Shown in pieces: positions 20,299 to 32,789 of a DNA stretch of 64,000 bases (the stretch's first letter is position 1; each line of letters starts with the position of its first letter). The stretch covers positions 422,304,233 to 422,368,232 of the forward strand of contig NC_057809.1 of NCBI RefSeq assembly GCF_018294505.1, in the 5' to 3' direction. Origin of the DNA: Triticum aestivum. Taxonomy: Eukaryota > Streptophyta > Magnoliopsida > Poales > Poaceae. Both the position numbers and the translations under genes were made by a program. Under the pieces are notes generated by a model, which worked only from the letters and a program-made list of their open reading frames with translations, did not search any database and was not told the DNA's origin.

Positions 20299-22261
20299 TC
20301 TTTCGTCTACTTTCATCGGTAATTTACTTGGAGCTATATTTTTATTCACCACATGATATGTGTTTTGCTTGGAGCGTCTTGTATTATTTGTGTCTTTTTT
20401 TGTTAGTGTGCCACAATCATCCTTGTGTACACACCTTTTGAGAGAGCCATACATGAATTGGAATTTTATAGAATACTCTATGTGCTTCACTTATATCTTT
20501 TTGAGCGTTATAATTTTGCTCTATGTGCTTCACTTAGATCTCTTAGAGCACAGTGGTGGATTTGTTTTAAAGAAACTATTGATCTCTCATGCTTCACTTA
20601 GATTATTTTGGGAGTCTTAATAGCATGGTAATTTTCTTAATAATAATATGCTTGGTATTCAAGATTTGTGAAACTTTCTTTTGAGTGTGTTGAATACTAA
20701 GAAAAGATTGATGCTTGATAATTGTTTTGAGATATGAAGATGGTGATATTAGAGTCATGCTAGTTGAGTAGTTGTGAATTTGAGAAATTCTTGTGTTAAA
20801 GTTTGTGATTCCTGTAGCATGCACGTATGGTGAACCGTTATGTGATGAAGTCGGAGCATGATTTATTTATTGATTGTCTTCCTTATGAGTGGCGGTCGGG
20901 GATGAGCGATGGTCTTTTCCTACCAATCTATCCCCCTAGGAGCATGCGCGTAATACTTTGCTTTGATAACTTCTAGATTTTTGCAATAAGTATATGAGTT
21001 CTTTATGGCTAATGTTGAGTCCATGGATCATATGCACTTTTCCCAACCTTCCACCATTGCTAGCCTCTCTAATACCGCGCACTTTTCGCCGGTATCATAC
21101 ACCCACCATATACCTTCCTCAAAACAGCCACCATACCTACCTATCATGGCATTTCCATAGCCATTCCGAGATATATTGCCATGCAACTTTCCACCGTTCC
21201 GTTTATTATGACATGCTCCATCATTGTCATATTGCTAGCATGATCATGTAGTTGACATCGTATTTGTGGCAAAGCCACAGTTCATAATTCTTTCATACAT
21301 GTCGCTCTTGATTCATTGCATATCCTGGTACACCGCCGGAGGCATTCATATAGAGTCATATTTGTTCTAAGTATCGAGTTGTAATTGTTGAGTTGTAAAA
21401 AAATAAAAGTGTGATAATCATCAATTTTTAGAGCATTGTCCCAAGTGAGGAAAGGATGATGGAGACTCCGGACGAAAAAAAGAGGCCATAATAAAATGCC
21501 CAAATAAAAAAAATGAGAGAAAAAGAGAGAAGGAACAATGTTACTATCCTTTTACCACACTTGTGCTTCAAAGTAGCACCATGATCTTCATGATAGAGAG
21601 TCTCTCATTTTGTCACTTTCATATAGTAGTGGGAATTTTTCATTATAGAACTTGGCTTGTATATTCCAATGATGGGCTTCCTCAAAATTTCCCTAGGTCT
21701 TCGTGAGCAAGCGAGTTGGATGCACACCCACTTAGTTTATTTTGTTGATCTTTCATATACTTATAGCTCTAGTGCATCCGTTGCATGGGCATCTCCATAG
21801 CCCGTTGATACGCCTAGTTGATGTGAGACTATCTTCCCCTCTTTTTGTCTTCTCCACAACCACCATTCTATTCCAGATATAAGTGATATCCATGGCTCAC
21901 GCTCATGTATTGCGTGAAGATTGAAAAGGTTGTGAAAAAGTTAGAGTATGAAACAATTGCTTGGCTTGTCATCGGGGTTGTGCATGATTTAAATACTTTG
22001 TGTGGTGAAGATAGAGCATAGACAGACTATATGATTTTGTAGGGATAACTTTCTCTGGCCATGTTATTTTGAGAAGACATAATTGCTTTGTTAGTATGCT
22101 TGAAGTATTATTATTTTTATGTCAATATGAACTTTTGTCTTGAATCTTTCTAATCTGAATATTCATACCACAATTAAGAAGATTTGCATTGAAATTATGC
22201 CAAGTAGCATTCTGCATCAAAAATTCTCTTTTTATCATTTACCTACTCGAGGACGAGCAGG

Positions 22262-22277
22262 AAAGCTTGGGGATGTC
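22262..22277 (+). other. polypurine tract region of A
   Basis: AAAGCTTGGGGATGTC lies directly before the 3' LTR, in the place of the plus-strand primer. The AAGCTTGGGGATG core recurs further upstream in the element. Confidence 0.6.
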
Positions 22278-23862
22278 TGATACGTCTCCAACATATCTAT
22301 AATTTATGATTGCTCCATGCTATATTATCTACTGTTTTGGATTATATTGGGCTTTATTTTCCACTTTTATATTATTTTTGGGACTAACCTATTAACCGGA
22401 GGCCTAGCCCAGAATTGCTGTTTTTTTGCCTATTTCAGTGTTTCGAAGAAACGGAATATCAAACGGAGTCCAAACGGAATGAAACCTTCGAGAACGTGAT
22501 TTTCTCACCGAATATGACCCAGGAGACTTGGACCCTATGCCAAGGAAGCTCCGAGGTGGGCATGAGGTAGGGGGCACGCCCTACCCCCCCCCCCCATGCA
22601 CGCCCCCCACCCTCGTGGGGCCCACAAAGCTCCACCGACGTACTTCTTCCTCCTATATATACCAACGTACCCCCAAACGATCAGATACGGAGCCAAAAAC
22701 CTAATTCCACCGCCGCAACTTTATGTATCCACGAGATCCCATCTTGGGGCCTGTTCCGGAGCTCCGCCGGAGAGGGTCGTCATCACGGAGGGCTTCTACA
22801 TCATCATAGCCTCTCCGATGAAGTGTGAGTAGTTTACCTCAGACCTTCGGGTCCATAGTTATTAGCTAGATGGCTTCTTCTCTCTTTTTGGATCTCAATA
22901 CAATGTTCTCCCCCTCTCTCATGGAGATCTATTCGATGTAATCTTCTTTTGGCGGTGTGTTTGTTGAGACCGATGAATTGTGGGTTTATGATCAAGTCTA
23001 TCTATGAATACTATTTGAATCTTCTCTGAATTCTTTTATGTATGATTGGCTATCTTTGCAAGTATCTTCGAATTATCCGTTTGGTTTGGCCAACTAGATT
23101 GGTAGTTTTTGCCATGGGAGAAGTGCTTAGCTTTGGGTTCGATCTTGCGGCGTCCTTTCCCAGTGACAGAAAGGGCAGCAAGGCATGTATTGTATCGTTG
23201 CCATCGAGGATAACAAGATGGGGTTTATTTCATATTGCATGAATTTATCTCTCTACATCATGTCATCTTGCTTAAGGCGTTACTCTGTTTTTAACTTAAT
23301 ACTCTAGATGCATGCTGGATAGCAGTCGATGAGTGGAGTAATAGTAGTAGATGCAAGCAGGAGTCGGTCTACTTGTCTCGGACGTGATGCCTATATACAT
23401 GATCATACCTAGATATTCTCATAACTATGCTCAATTCTGTCAATTGCTCAACAGTAATTTGTTCACCCACCATAGAATACTTATGCTCTTGAGAGAAGCC
23501 ACTAGTGAAACCTATGGCCCCCGGGTCTATTCTCATCATATCAATCTCCATCACTTTAATTTTGCCTTGCTTTCTACTTTGCCTTTTACTTTTTACTTTG
23601 CATCTCTATATCAAAAATACCAAAAATATTATCTATCATCTCTATCAGATCTCACCCCCGTAAGTGACCGTGAAGGGATTGACAACCCCTAATCGCGTTG
23701 GTTGCGTTGAGCTATTGTTTTTGTGTAGGTACGAGGGACTTGCGTGTGGCCTCCTACTGGATTGATACCTTGGTTCTCAAAAACTGAGGGAAATACTTAC
23801 GCTACTCTGCTGCATCATCCTTTCCTCTTTGGGGAAATCCAACGCAAGCTCAAGAGGTAGCA
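22278..23862 (+). repeat. 3' LTR of element A
   Basis: The LTR begins TGATACGTCTCCAACA and ends CAAGAGGTAGCA, 1585 bp. It has the TATA box at 22653-22661 and a C-rich expansion near 22585. It is followed by GCCAT, the right target duplication, and then by the end of the B2 LTR. Confidence 0.9.
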
Positions 23863-23867
23863 GCCAT

Positions 23868-23921
23868 GCCGCAGGTCGCAGGCAGGCAAGTCTGGGGACC
23901 CCCGTTCCCAGGACGCCGACA
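23868..23921 (-). repeat. 5' LTR of B2, right part
   Basis: This remnant (GCCGCAGGTCGCAGGCAGG to GGACGCCGACA) matches the last part of the other two B LTRs and completes the LTR cut by A. The next base begins the right target duplication of B2 and the resumed frame of element C. Confidence 0.88.
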
Positions 23922-26900
23922 ACAGCCATTGGAGCACAGCTGGATCCAATGATCGATGCCGCTCTACGAGCGTTCCTGCGTGAGAATTGGGACATCTTTG
24001 CCTGGCACCCTTCGGATATGCTAGGAATCCCACGCAGACTGGCCGAACAGAGCCTCAACATAATAAAGGGGTTCAAACCAGTCAAGCAAACGTTGCGGCA
24101 ATTTTCCGAACCCAAGCGACAAGCCATGGGGGAGGAGCTAGCCAAACTACTTGAAGTCGGATTCATCAGAGAGATCAAACATCCAGACTGGCTAGCAAAC
24201 CTGGTCATGGTGCCAAAGAAGGACAAATCCTGGCGCCTTTGTGTCAATTTCAAAGACCTCACAAGGCCTGCCCTAAAGACCCCTTCCCACTGCCCCGCAT
24301 TGACCAAATTATTGACGTGCAGGACACGATTCACCGTGCTTCCTTGACACATACTCCGGATACCATCAAATTAAGATGAAGGAATGCGATCAGGCTGCAA
24401 CGGCATTCATTACTCTGTATGGGCCTTTCTGCTTCAACACTATGCCTTTCAAACTCAAAAACGCTGGCGCCACTTACCAACGCATGATTCAAACATGCCT
24501 GGAAAAACAAATTGGCAAGACGATGGAGGCATACATAGACATTGTGGTCATCAAGACTAAACACGTAGAATCATTGGTGGACGACTTACGCCTCACATTC
24601 GACAACCTCCGAACATATGACATACGGCTCAATCCGGAAAAATGCACTTTCGGCGTTCCGGCCAGAAAACTGCTAGGGTTCATTGTTTCCAATAGAGGAA
24701 TCAAAGCAAACCCGGCTAAAATCCGAGCCCTATCACAATTGGCAACGCCAACAGACCTAAAGCAGGTCCAAAAACTAGCTGGGTGCATGGCAGCTTTGAG
24801 CCGCTTCATCTCCGGATTGGGAGAAAAGGCACTGCCACTCTAACACCTGCTCCGACGCACCGATCACTTCTAGTGGACAGATGCGAAAATAGTCGGATTG
24901 GAAGAAATAAAGGCTTTGTTAGCAAGCAACCCAATCCTTGCCGCACTAAGTGTCGGCGAACCCATGTTGCTCTACATATCGGCAACTCACTAGGTGGTGA
25001 GCGCGGTACTCGTCGTCGAATGAGAGGAAGAGGGACATAAATTCCCACTCCAAAAACCAGTGTACTACGTCTTGGCAGTCCTTACACCATGCAAATATCG
25101 ATACCCACACTATCAAAAGATAGTGTATGCGGTCTTCATGGCATCCGGAAGCTGCAACATTACTTTCAAGAGTGTTTGATCACGATGGCTTCCGAAGTAC
25201 CACTCAATAACATTATAAACAATCAAGACGCCACCGGCCTCATTGCCAAATGGGCCATCGAGCTCTTACCATTTGAAATAACAAACAAGCCACGCCGAGC
25301 TATTAAATCTCAGGTGTTGGCCGACTTTGTCGCCGAATGGATAGAAGCCGAACTCCCTAAAGAGTACAACACATACTCCAACTGGGTGATGTACTTTGAG
25401 GGCTCAAAAATGTTAGCCGGATTAGGGGCTGGCGTCATCCTAACATCCCCTACGGGCGACACAGTCCGGTACGTATTACAAATCATGTATACGGACTCCA
25501 ATAACGCGGCCGAATATGAGGCACTACTGCATGGTCTCCGGATGGCCGTCTCTATGGGCATACAATGCCTGGAGGTGCGTGGGGTTTCGAGTCTCGCGAT
25601 ATCTCAAATAAATGGAGAATCCGATGCAAAAGATCCAAAGATGGCGGCCTACCGCAACGCCGTACTCAAAATATCAGCTCGGCTTGAGGGGCTCGAGTTT
25701 CTTCATGTGGCTCGAGACAGTAATCAAGCAGCGGACATCCTTACTCGAATGGGCGCTAAGCGCGACCCCGTCCCGCCTGCACCATTGTGGAAAGGCTCTT
25801 CAAGCCATCCGTGGCATGGCAGGACGAGAGCGGAAATACAAGTCCGGCACCGATCACACCCCCGGATGCCGAACACAGTTCGAATATCATCGAGGGCTCG
25901 AGCACCGAACCAATGCCTTCTGCCCATGTAATCATGGTGGTAATCGCTCCATGGACCGAACCCTTCTTAGCCTACCTTAATAGGCAGGAGCTCCCTGATG
26001 ACCAGAACGAGGCTCGTCGCATAGTTCGACGTTCTAAGGCCTACAAAGTTCATGAAGGAGAACTCTACAAGAAAAGCACTACTGGAGTTCTTCAAAGATG
26101 TATCTCCGAAGAGGAGGGGTGGCAGCTCTTGGCCGAAATACATGCTCGCATCGGCGGCCATCATGCCGCAGCTTGGGCCCTCGTAAGCAAGGCCTGTCGT
26201 ACATGTTTCTTCTAGGCCAGGGCCCGAGCAGATGCATAGGCCCTTGTACAACGCTGTGTCGGGTGCCAGCCTTTTGCTAATCAAAGTCATATGCCGCCCA
26301 CAGCCCTAAGAACAATCCCCACTACCTGGCCTTTCGCAGTCTAGGGGATAGACATGGTCGGACCCCTTAAAGGGGGAAGCCATAAGAAGAAATATTTACT
26401 GGCTATGGTGGATGAATTCACTATGTGGATAGAGACCAAACCAGTAAAAACGGCTGAAGCCGGACCGGTGATAGATTTTATCTCCGGTGTTGTACACCAT
26501 TATGGTGTCCCACATAGCATTATTACTGACAACGGCTCTAACTTCACAGCCGATGAGGTGAAAAACTGGTGTGCTAATCTAGGTATCAAGCTCGATTACG
26601 CCTCCGTATATCACCCCCAACAAATGGTTAGGTCGAACGGGCCAATGGCCTGATAATGAGTGGCATCAAACCCATAACTAGTGCGATCCCTAAAGGAGTC
26701 AGATAAACACTGGGTCGAGGAGCTCGACTCCGTGCTCTGGGGGGTGCGGACCACGCCCAATCACACGACCGGATACACACCCTTCTTTATGGTGTACGGC
26801 GCAGAGGCTGTCTTGCCCTGTGACATTATTCATGACTCACCTCGAGTGCACATGTATGAAGAGAGAGAAGCCGAGCTCGATCGGCAGGATGATCTAGACG

Positions 26901-27184
26901 GCCTGGAGGAGGAGCGCGATGTCGCAAAAGCCCGTTCCGCATTCTATCAACAACAGGCTCGGAGATACCAAAGCAGAGAAGTGCGGGCAAAGACGTATAA
27001 TGTCGGTGAGCTCGTTTTATGCCTCCCAGAGAAGAAAGAATACAAGCTCAAACCTAAATGGGAAGGTCCCTTCATTATAGATGAAGTTCTCACTGGCGGA
27101 GCCTACCGCCTTCGTAATGCATCGGATAATCTCCTTGAGCCAAATCCTTGGAGCGCTGCCCGGCTCCGAAGATTCTACGCATAA
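23922..27184 (+). pseudogene. pol of element C: reverse transcriptase, RNase H, integrase
   Basis: The gag-protease frame of 1665-3526 resumes here. Order: protease-RT linker and RT start (23922-24290; LREFL-like ENWDIFAWHPSD, VMVPKKDKSWRLCVNFKDL), a frameshift near 24270, RT palm (24376-24843; FCFNTMPFKLKNAGATYQRM), RNase H (25090-25770), linker, and integrase (26000-27181), ending RRFYA and TAA. The RT box reads YIDIVV instead of YIDDVV. In RNase H the aspartates of FDGSK and GDSN are changed (FEGSK, GVSS). Integrase keeps DMVGP and TDNGSNF, but the HPQTNGQVERANG segment with the catalytic glutamate is disrupted near 26620. Stops at 24841, 25037 and others add to this. It cannot be active. 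Confidence 0.85.
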
Positions 27185-27991
27185 GTCCAGACATACCCCT
27201 TTTTTATTCGTTCATTTTCTCCTTTTCAATTTTTTTCTTTTCTCGTTTTATACGATCTCTAACATATGTTTGGGTTAGCTGAACACTTGAGGGGCACACA
27301 TCGTTAAATGTATACACCCCTCTATGACTGGGGGCTTCTCCAAATAGAAGCTTATTATTCTACTGAGCCTCGAGCTCACCACATATATGTGTCGTTTGCT
27401 CATATACGTCTTTCTTTGCCATTATCTGCACCTCTATGACTTAAGTTTTTGCCAAGCTGGGTTGCCTGGCTCCTGTGCTTATGCCCTATGTTCCTGATTA
27501 TTCGGCTAGGGCATAAAGGGAGCACCTCTGCAATTGCTACAACCGGGTTATCCGAGCATGTACCTCAGATGGGTGAAGCCAAAAGCATTCTTAAGAGAAC
27601 AATTGGTCGGTAGACAGAAGACAAATTGCCTTCGTGCCAATATAAACCCCCAAAGGGCAAAGTTTCATGTGCCTTTTTTTTCAAAGTTTAGGCATGCACA
27701 AATTAGCATGCTAACCCAGCGAAAGGAACCCTTAATGGAACTATTCTCTCTGGAAGATGTTTCTTACATTAAAAAGTAATATAACATAACTCCCCGAATA
27801 GAGCTTGTCTTTTCAAGCAACTATGACCGGATTGCCTGGTTTCCGAACATACTTGGTGTTTACCACATGTATGGTATTCGGAAACACTCCAACCCTTGGG
27901 TTTTGAAGGTTGAAGCGGAAGGTCTGCCATAACAATCTTTTAAAATTTGGCCGGAGATAAGTTTGATAATAAAGTATATTGTTACATAGAA
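27185..27991 (+). other. C interval between pol and the antisense gene
   Basis: No gene is recognised here. The stretch is T-rich at the start and resembles a 3' untranslated region. Its position between pol and an antisense gene is the same as in other Tat-type elements. Confidence 0.5.
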
Positions 27992-28714
27992 TCAAACACC
28001 TACTTCACTTATACCATCTATAAGGCTGTCTAGCTTACAGTGTTGTTGTGAATATTTGGCAGCTATCTTTACTTGGTCATACACCAAGCTAACAGGAATT
28101 TCTTGTTCGTCTGGTCCCCGAGGTCCGACCCGGGCCATATGATTCGGATCAAGTCCGGTATACCATGTTTTCACCATGGCCTAGGCCTCTCGCGCACCAT
28201 CTCGACATGTTGATGCCTTCCATAGTTCAAAGAGGCGTCGGGCTCCCTTGAATAAATTCACGAGCTCCTCCATAATTTCTAGAGGAGAATCAGATGGCCA
28301 CCAAGCCTTCGCCATGTTCCTCATGGATTTCTGAGCTCGCTCGTGTACCTTGGATAGCTCTTGTAGCAAGTCGCCTTGAAATCCAGACACATCTCCCTTA
28401 TGATGCCCAGTAAACAAACCTACAGGAACAATTTCGTAAAACTTTCCATCAGGGGACTGTATGAAAGTAAGGTTAAAGGACATACTGAATATGCCGCCTT
28501 TCAACTTTCTGTTCTCCTTCAAGGCATCCGACAGTTGGGCTCGTATGTCCTTTAGCTCTTGGGCTTGCTTGATGTTTGCATCCTGTAGTTTGTTCTTCTC
28601 ATCAATGGTCCATGTTAATATACGTTAACCAGCGGCTTCTTGCCCTTCGGCATGTTGTTTGTCCGCCTGTGCAACCCTTAGTCTCTCCTCCAACGGATCT
28701 GTCGATCCTGCCGC
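27992..28714 (-). pseudogene. antisense extra gene (aORF) of element C, second exon
   Basis: On the minus strand, opposite to pol, a broken frame begins after a likely splice acceptor (TTTGCACAG at about 28723-28715) and encodes a charged coiled-coil-like stretch (IDEKNKLQDANIKQAQELKD) followed by a conserved block (AWWPSDSPLEIMEELVNLF; TGLDPNHMARVGPRGPD) that is common in Triticeae Gypsy elements. Stops interrupt it near 28627 and 28178. The first exon is missing because the BARE-type fragment F cuts C near 28730. The layout, an antisense gene with an intron and a coiled coil between pol and the 3' LTR, is the same as in B2, although the sequences differ. Function unknown. Confidence 0.6.
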
Positions 28715-29912
28715 CTGTGCAAATACTATCAAGACTAAGTTCATGATAAAATAAAGTTCAATTAATCATATTACTTAAGAACTCACACTTAGATAGACAT
28801 TCCTCTAGTCATCTAAATGATCACGTGATCCATATCAACTAAACCATGTCCGATCATCACGTGAGATGGAGTAGTTTTCAATGGTGAACATCACTATGTT
28901 GATCATATCTACTATATGATTCACGTTCGATATTTAGATCTCATTGTTCCGAGGCCATATCTGCATATGCTAGGCTCGTCAAATTTAACTCGAGTATTCT
29001 GCACGTGCAAAACTGGCTTGCACCCGTTGTATGTGAACGTAGAGCTTATCACACCCGATCATCACGTGGTGTCTCGGCACGACAAACTGTAGCAATGGTG
29101 CATACTTAGGGAGAACACTTATACTTTGAAATTTAGTGAGGGATCATCTTATAATGCTACCTCCGTACTAAGAAAATAAGATGCATAAAGGATAAACATC
29201 ACATGCAATCAAAATATGTGACATGATATGGCCATCATCATCTTGTGCCTTTGATCTCCATCTCCGAAACATCGTCATGATCTCCATCGTCACCGGCTTG
29301 ACACCTTGATCTCCATCGTAGCATCGTTGTCGTCTCGCCAACTATTGCTTCTACGACTATCACTACCGCTTAGTGATAAAGTAAAGCAATTACATGGCGA
29401 TGGCATTTCATACAATAAAGCGACAACCATAAGGCTCCTGCCAGTTGCTGATAACGGTTACAAAACATGATCATCTCATACAACAATTTATATCTCATCA
29501 TGTCTTGACCATATCACATCACAACATGCCCTGCAAAAACAAGTTAGACGTCCTCTACTTTGTTGTTGCAAGTTTTACGTGGCTGCTACGGGCTTCTAGA
29601 AAGAATCGTTCTTACCTACGCATCAAAACCACAACGATTTTTTGTCAAGTGTGCTGTTTTAACCTTCAACAAGGACCGGCCGTAGTCAAACTTGATTCAA
29701 CTAAAGTTGGAGAAATAGACACCCGCCAGCCACCTGTGTGCGAAGCACGTCGGTAGAACCAGTCTCATGAACGCGGTCATGTAATGTCGGTCCAGGCCGC
29801 TTCATCCAAAAATACTGTCGAATCAAAGTAAGATGTTGGTGGTAAGCAGTATGACTATTATCACCCAAAACTCATTGTGTTCTACTCGTGCATATGATCT
29901 ACGCATAGACGT

Positions 29913-29926
29913 GGCTCAGATGCCAC
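29913..29926 (-). other. primer binding site of F (tRNA-iMet)
   Basis: On the minus strand this reads GTGGCATCTGAGCC, one base off the usual GTGGTATCAGAGCC initiator-Met site of BARE-1, immediately after the LTR end. Confidence 0.7.
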
Positions 29927-31670
29927 TATTAGGGAACTTAGTATTTCAAAAAAAAATTCCTATGATCACGCAAGATCTATCTAGGAGAAGCATAGCAATG
30001 AGCGGGGAGAGTGTGTCCACGTACCCTCGTAGACCGAAAGCGGAAGCATTTAGTAATGCGGTTGATGTAGTTGAACGTCTTCACGATCCAACCGATCCAA
30101 GTACCGAACGTATGGCACCTCCGTGTTTAGCACACGTTCAGCACGATGACGTCCCTCGAGCTCTTGATCCAGTTGAGGGCGAGGGAGAGTTCCTTCAGCA
30201 CGACGGCGTGGCGACGGTGATGATGAAAATACCGGCGCAGAGCTTCGCCTAAGCACTACGACGATATGACCGAGGTGTGTAACTATGGAGGGGAGCACCA
30301 CACATGGCTAAGAGAAGACTTGATGTGCCATTGGGGTGCCCCCCTCCCACGTATATAAAGGGGGGAGGAGGAGGTGGCTGGCCTAGGAGGGCGTGCCATA
30401 AGAGGGGAGTCCTACTTGGACTCCTAGTCCAAGTAGGATTCGGCCCCCCTTCTTCCTTCCACCGGAGAGGGAAAAGGGGAAGGAAGAGAGTGGGAGAAGG
30501 AAAGAGGGGGGCTGGCCCCCTCCCCTAGTCCAATTTGGTTTGGGAAAGGGGGGGGGGCGCCCCTCTCACGTGGCCTTTCTCCTCTCCTCCAATAAAGCCC
30601 AATAGGCCCAATATTTCTCCCCGGGGGTTTCGGTAACCCTCCGACACTCCTGTAAAATATCCGAATCACACAGAACCATTTTGATGTCCAAATATAACCT
30701 TCCAATATATGAATCTTTACCTCTCGACTATTTCGAGACTCCTCGGCATGTCTGTGATCTCATCTGGGACTCCGAACAAACTTCAGTCATCAAATCACAT
30801 AACTCATAATACAAATCGTCATCGAACGTTAAGCGTGCGGACCCTACGGGTTCGAGAAGTATGTAGACATGTCCGAGACACATCTCCGGTCAATAAACAG
30901 TAGCGGAACCTGGATGCTCATATTGGTTCCTACATATTCTACGAAGATCTTTATCGGTCAAACCGCATAACAACATACGTCATTCCCTTTGTCATCGGTA
31001 TGTTACTTGCCTGAGATTCGATCGTCAGTATCATCATACCTAGTTCAATCTCGTTACCGGCAAGTCTCTTTATTTGTTTCGTAATGCATCATCCCGCAAC
31101 TAACTCATTAGTCGCATTGCTTGCAAGGCTTATAGTGATGTGCATTACCGAGAGGGCCCAGAGATACCTCTCTGATACTCGGAGTGAAAAATCCTAATCT
31201 TGATCTATGCCAACCCAACAAACACCTTCGGAGACACCTGTAGAGCATCATTATGATCACCCAGTTATGTTGTGACGTTTGATAGCATGCAAGGTGTTCC
31301 TCCGGTATTCGGGAGTTGCATAATCTCATAGTCAGAGGAATATGTATAAGTCATGAAGAAATCAATAGTAATAAAACTTGATGATCATTATGCTAAGCTA
31401 ACAGATGGGTCTCGTCCATCACATCATTCTCCAATGATGTGATACTGTTGATCAAATGACAATACATGTCTATGGTCAGGAAACTTAACCAACTTTGATT
31501 AACGAGCTAGTCAAGTAGAGGCATACTAGGGACACTCTGTTTGTCTATGTATTCACACATGTACTAAGTTTCTGGTTAATAAAATTCTAGCATGAATAAT
31601 AAACATTTATCATGATATAAGGAAATATAAATAACAACTTTATTATTGCCTCTAGGGCATATTTCCTTTA
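29927..31670 (-). repeat. 5' LTR of F (BARE/Angela type)
   Basis: The LTR is 1744 bp, close to the usual 1.7-1.8 kb. The ends are mutated: the expected TG/CA inverted ends read TA at both sides. Typical internal blocks are present, such as ATTCTACGAAGATCTTTATC near 30940 and GGGCCCAGAGATACCTCTC near 31155. A (C/T)n-rich stretch lies at 30440-30560. Confidence 0.85.
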
Positions 31671-32787
31671 AACTCTCTGTTTCTGTTACAATTATTTCTG
31701 TCCCACCGAAACCTGCAATCGGTCTCACCGAGATGGCTTGACCAACTCTCTGTTGCCTTGTTGTAATTATTTCAGCCTCATCGAGACGATTCAATCGGCG
31801 CCACCGAGATGAGGTTTGCCCTTTGCCATTGCATATCGGTCCCACTGAATTGTTCCCATCGGTCCCACAAAGATTCTAAAGTTCATACCTTTTGTGCATA
31901 TCAGTGCCACCAAGTTTAATCATTTTGTCCCACCAAGATGGACTTTAAGTGTGTAATGGTTTAATTTTGTGTGGAGGCTATTTGTACCCCTCCACCCCCT
32001 CTTGTTCTATTAGAGATCCATCAATTCGTGCCTACACTTCCACAACTCATTTTCTGAGAAGAGAACCACCTACTCATGTGTTGAGATCAAGTGAATCCGT
32101 TCCTACCATTTGAACCTTGATCTCTAGCCTTCCCCAAGTTTCTTTCCACTCAATCCCTCCTTCCACCATACCTTAATCTGTGAGAGATATTTGAGTGTTG
32201 GGGAGACTATCATTTGAAGCACAAGAGCAAAGGAGTTCATCATCAACACACTGTCTATTACCATTTTGAGAGTGGTGTCTCCTAGATTGTTAGGTGTCTC
32301 TTGGGAGCCTCCGACATGATATGGAGTTGAACTAAGTAGTTTGTAAGGGCAAGGAGATCGCCTACTTCGTGAAGATCTACCCGAGTGAGGCAAGTCCTTC
32401 ATGGACGATGGCCATGGTGGGATAGACAAGGTTACTTCTTTATGGATCCTTCATGGGTGGATCCCTCCATGGACTCACGCAGTCGTTACCCTTCGTGGGT
32501 TGAAGTCTCCATCAATGTGAATGTACGATAGCACCACCTATCGGAACCATGCCAAAAATGTCCGTGTCTACATTGCGTTTGCAACCTCCAATCCCATCCG
32601 TTTACATTCTTGCACTTGCATGCTTTACTCTTTCCGCTGCTCATAATCTTGCTATGCTTGCGTAGAATGTATTGTGTGCCCACTAATTTGTGATAAACTC
32701 TACCTTAACTTGAAGAATCTTAAAACTACTAGTTTTACTTGTTAAGGGTCTAATCACCCCCTCTAGGCCCATTTTCATGATCCTACA
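31671..32787 (+). repeat. partial 5' LTR of G
   Basis: The stretch has no reading frame of note and ends ATGATCCTACA directly before the initiator-Met primer binding site. It contains repeated motifs of the type TCGGTCCCACCGA/ TCTCACCGAGA near 31690-31930. The left end of the LTR is missing. Confidence 0.7.
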
Positions 32788-32789
32788 AT

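Larger units (their letters stand above)
19486..22277 (+). other. A 3' non-coding interior with conserved RNA-like motifs
   Basis: No reverse transcriptase, integrase or envelope gene is visible in this AT-rich 2.8 kb. It aligns by eye with the 3' interior of element H (52034-54828) over most of its length. It holds a 60-nt motif identical between A and H (19567-19626), a perfect hairpin (20275-20298), repeated copies of an AAGCTTGGGGATG motif (20213, 20268, 22262), and a lysine-codon-like A/T-rich stretch before the polypurine tract. Confidence 0.7.
15653..23862 (+). mobile_element. Athila-type Gypsy element A (Sabrina/WHAM-like), gag-protease only
   Basis: This is a complete plus-strand element of 8210 bp. 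It has LTRs at 15653-17231 (1579 bp) and 22278-23862 (1585 bp), an Asp-tRNA type primer binding site (17243-17260), and a polypurine tract before the 3' LTR. The target duplication is GCCAC/GCCAT. The interior has a gag-protease gene (17477-19485) but no reverse transcriptase, RNase H or integrase in the remaining 2.8 kb, so it depends on a partner for replication. Gag and protease motifs place it in the Athila lineage. The family name is recalled from the LTR start (TGATACGTCTCCAACG) and is uncertain. The LTRs look very similar, which suggests a fairly recent insertion. Confidence 0.85.
3527..23921 (-). mobile_element. Gypsy (Tat-like) deletion derivative B2, with D and A nested in it
   Basis: This is a complete insertion in minus orientation: 3' LTR 3527-4451, internal region, primer binding site 14794-14811, and 5' LTR 14814-15652 continuing at 23868-23921. 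It interrupts element C in mid-codon, with GCAGC (3522-3526) on the left and ACAGC (23922-23926) on the right, a 5-bp target duplication with one mismatch. D (4597-8850) and A (15653-23862) are later insertions in it. The internal region keeps gag fused to protease, a reverse-transcriptase remnant and a spliced antisense gene, but no usable pol. It would need enzymes from a full-length relative. The family name is not recognised with certainty. Confidence 0.85.
28730..31670 (-). mobile_element. BARE-1/Angela-type Copia fragment F (5' LTR and leader)
   Basis: A minus-strand Copia element is represented only by its 5' LTR (29927-31670), primer binding site (29913-29926) and about 1.2 kb of untranslated leader (to about 28730). 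No gag or pol follows: the leader runs directly into element C sequence. The LTR is recognised from TTATTGCCTCTAGGGCATAT at its outer end (minus strand ATATGCCCTAGAGGCAATAA), the universal start of BARE/Angela/WIS LTRs. The left junction was estimated by eye. The element has lost about three quarters of its length by deletion. Confidence 0.85.

Noticed and set aside
30304..30705. Frames in the glycine/proline-rich part of the BARE-type LTR
   Set aside because: They arise from G-rich and C-rich low-complexity DNA in the LTR and have no domain.
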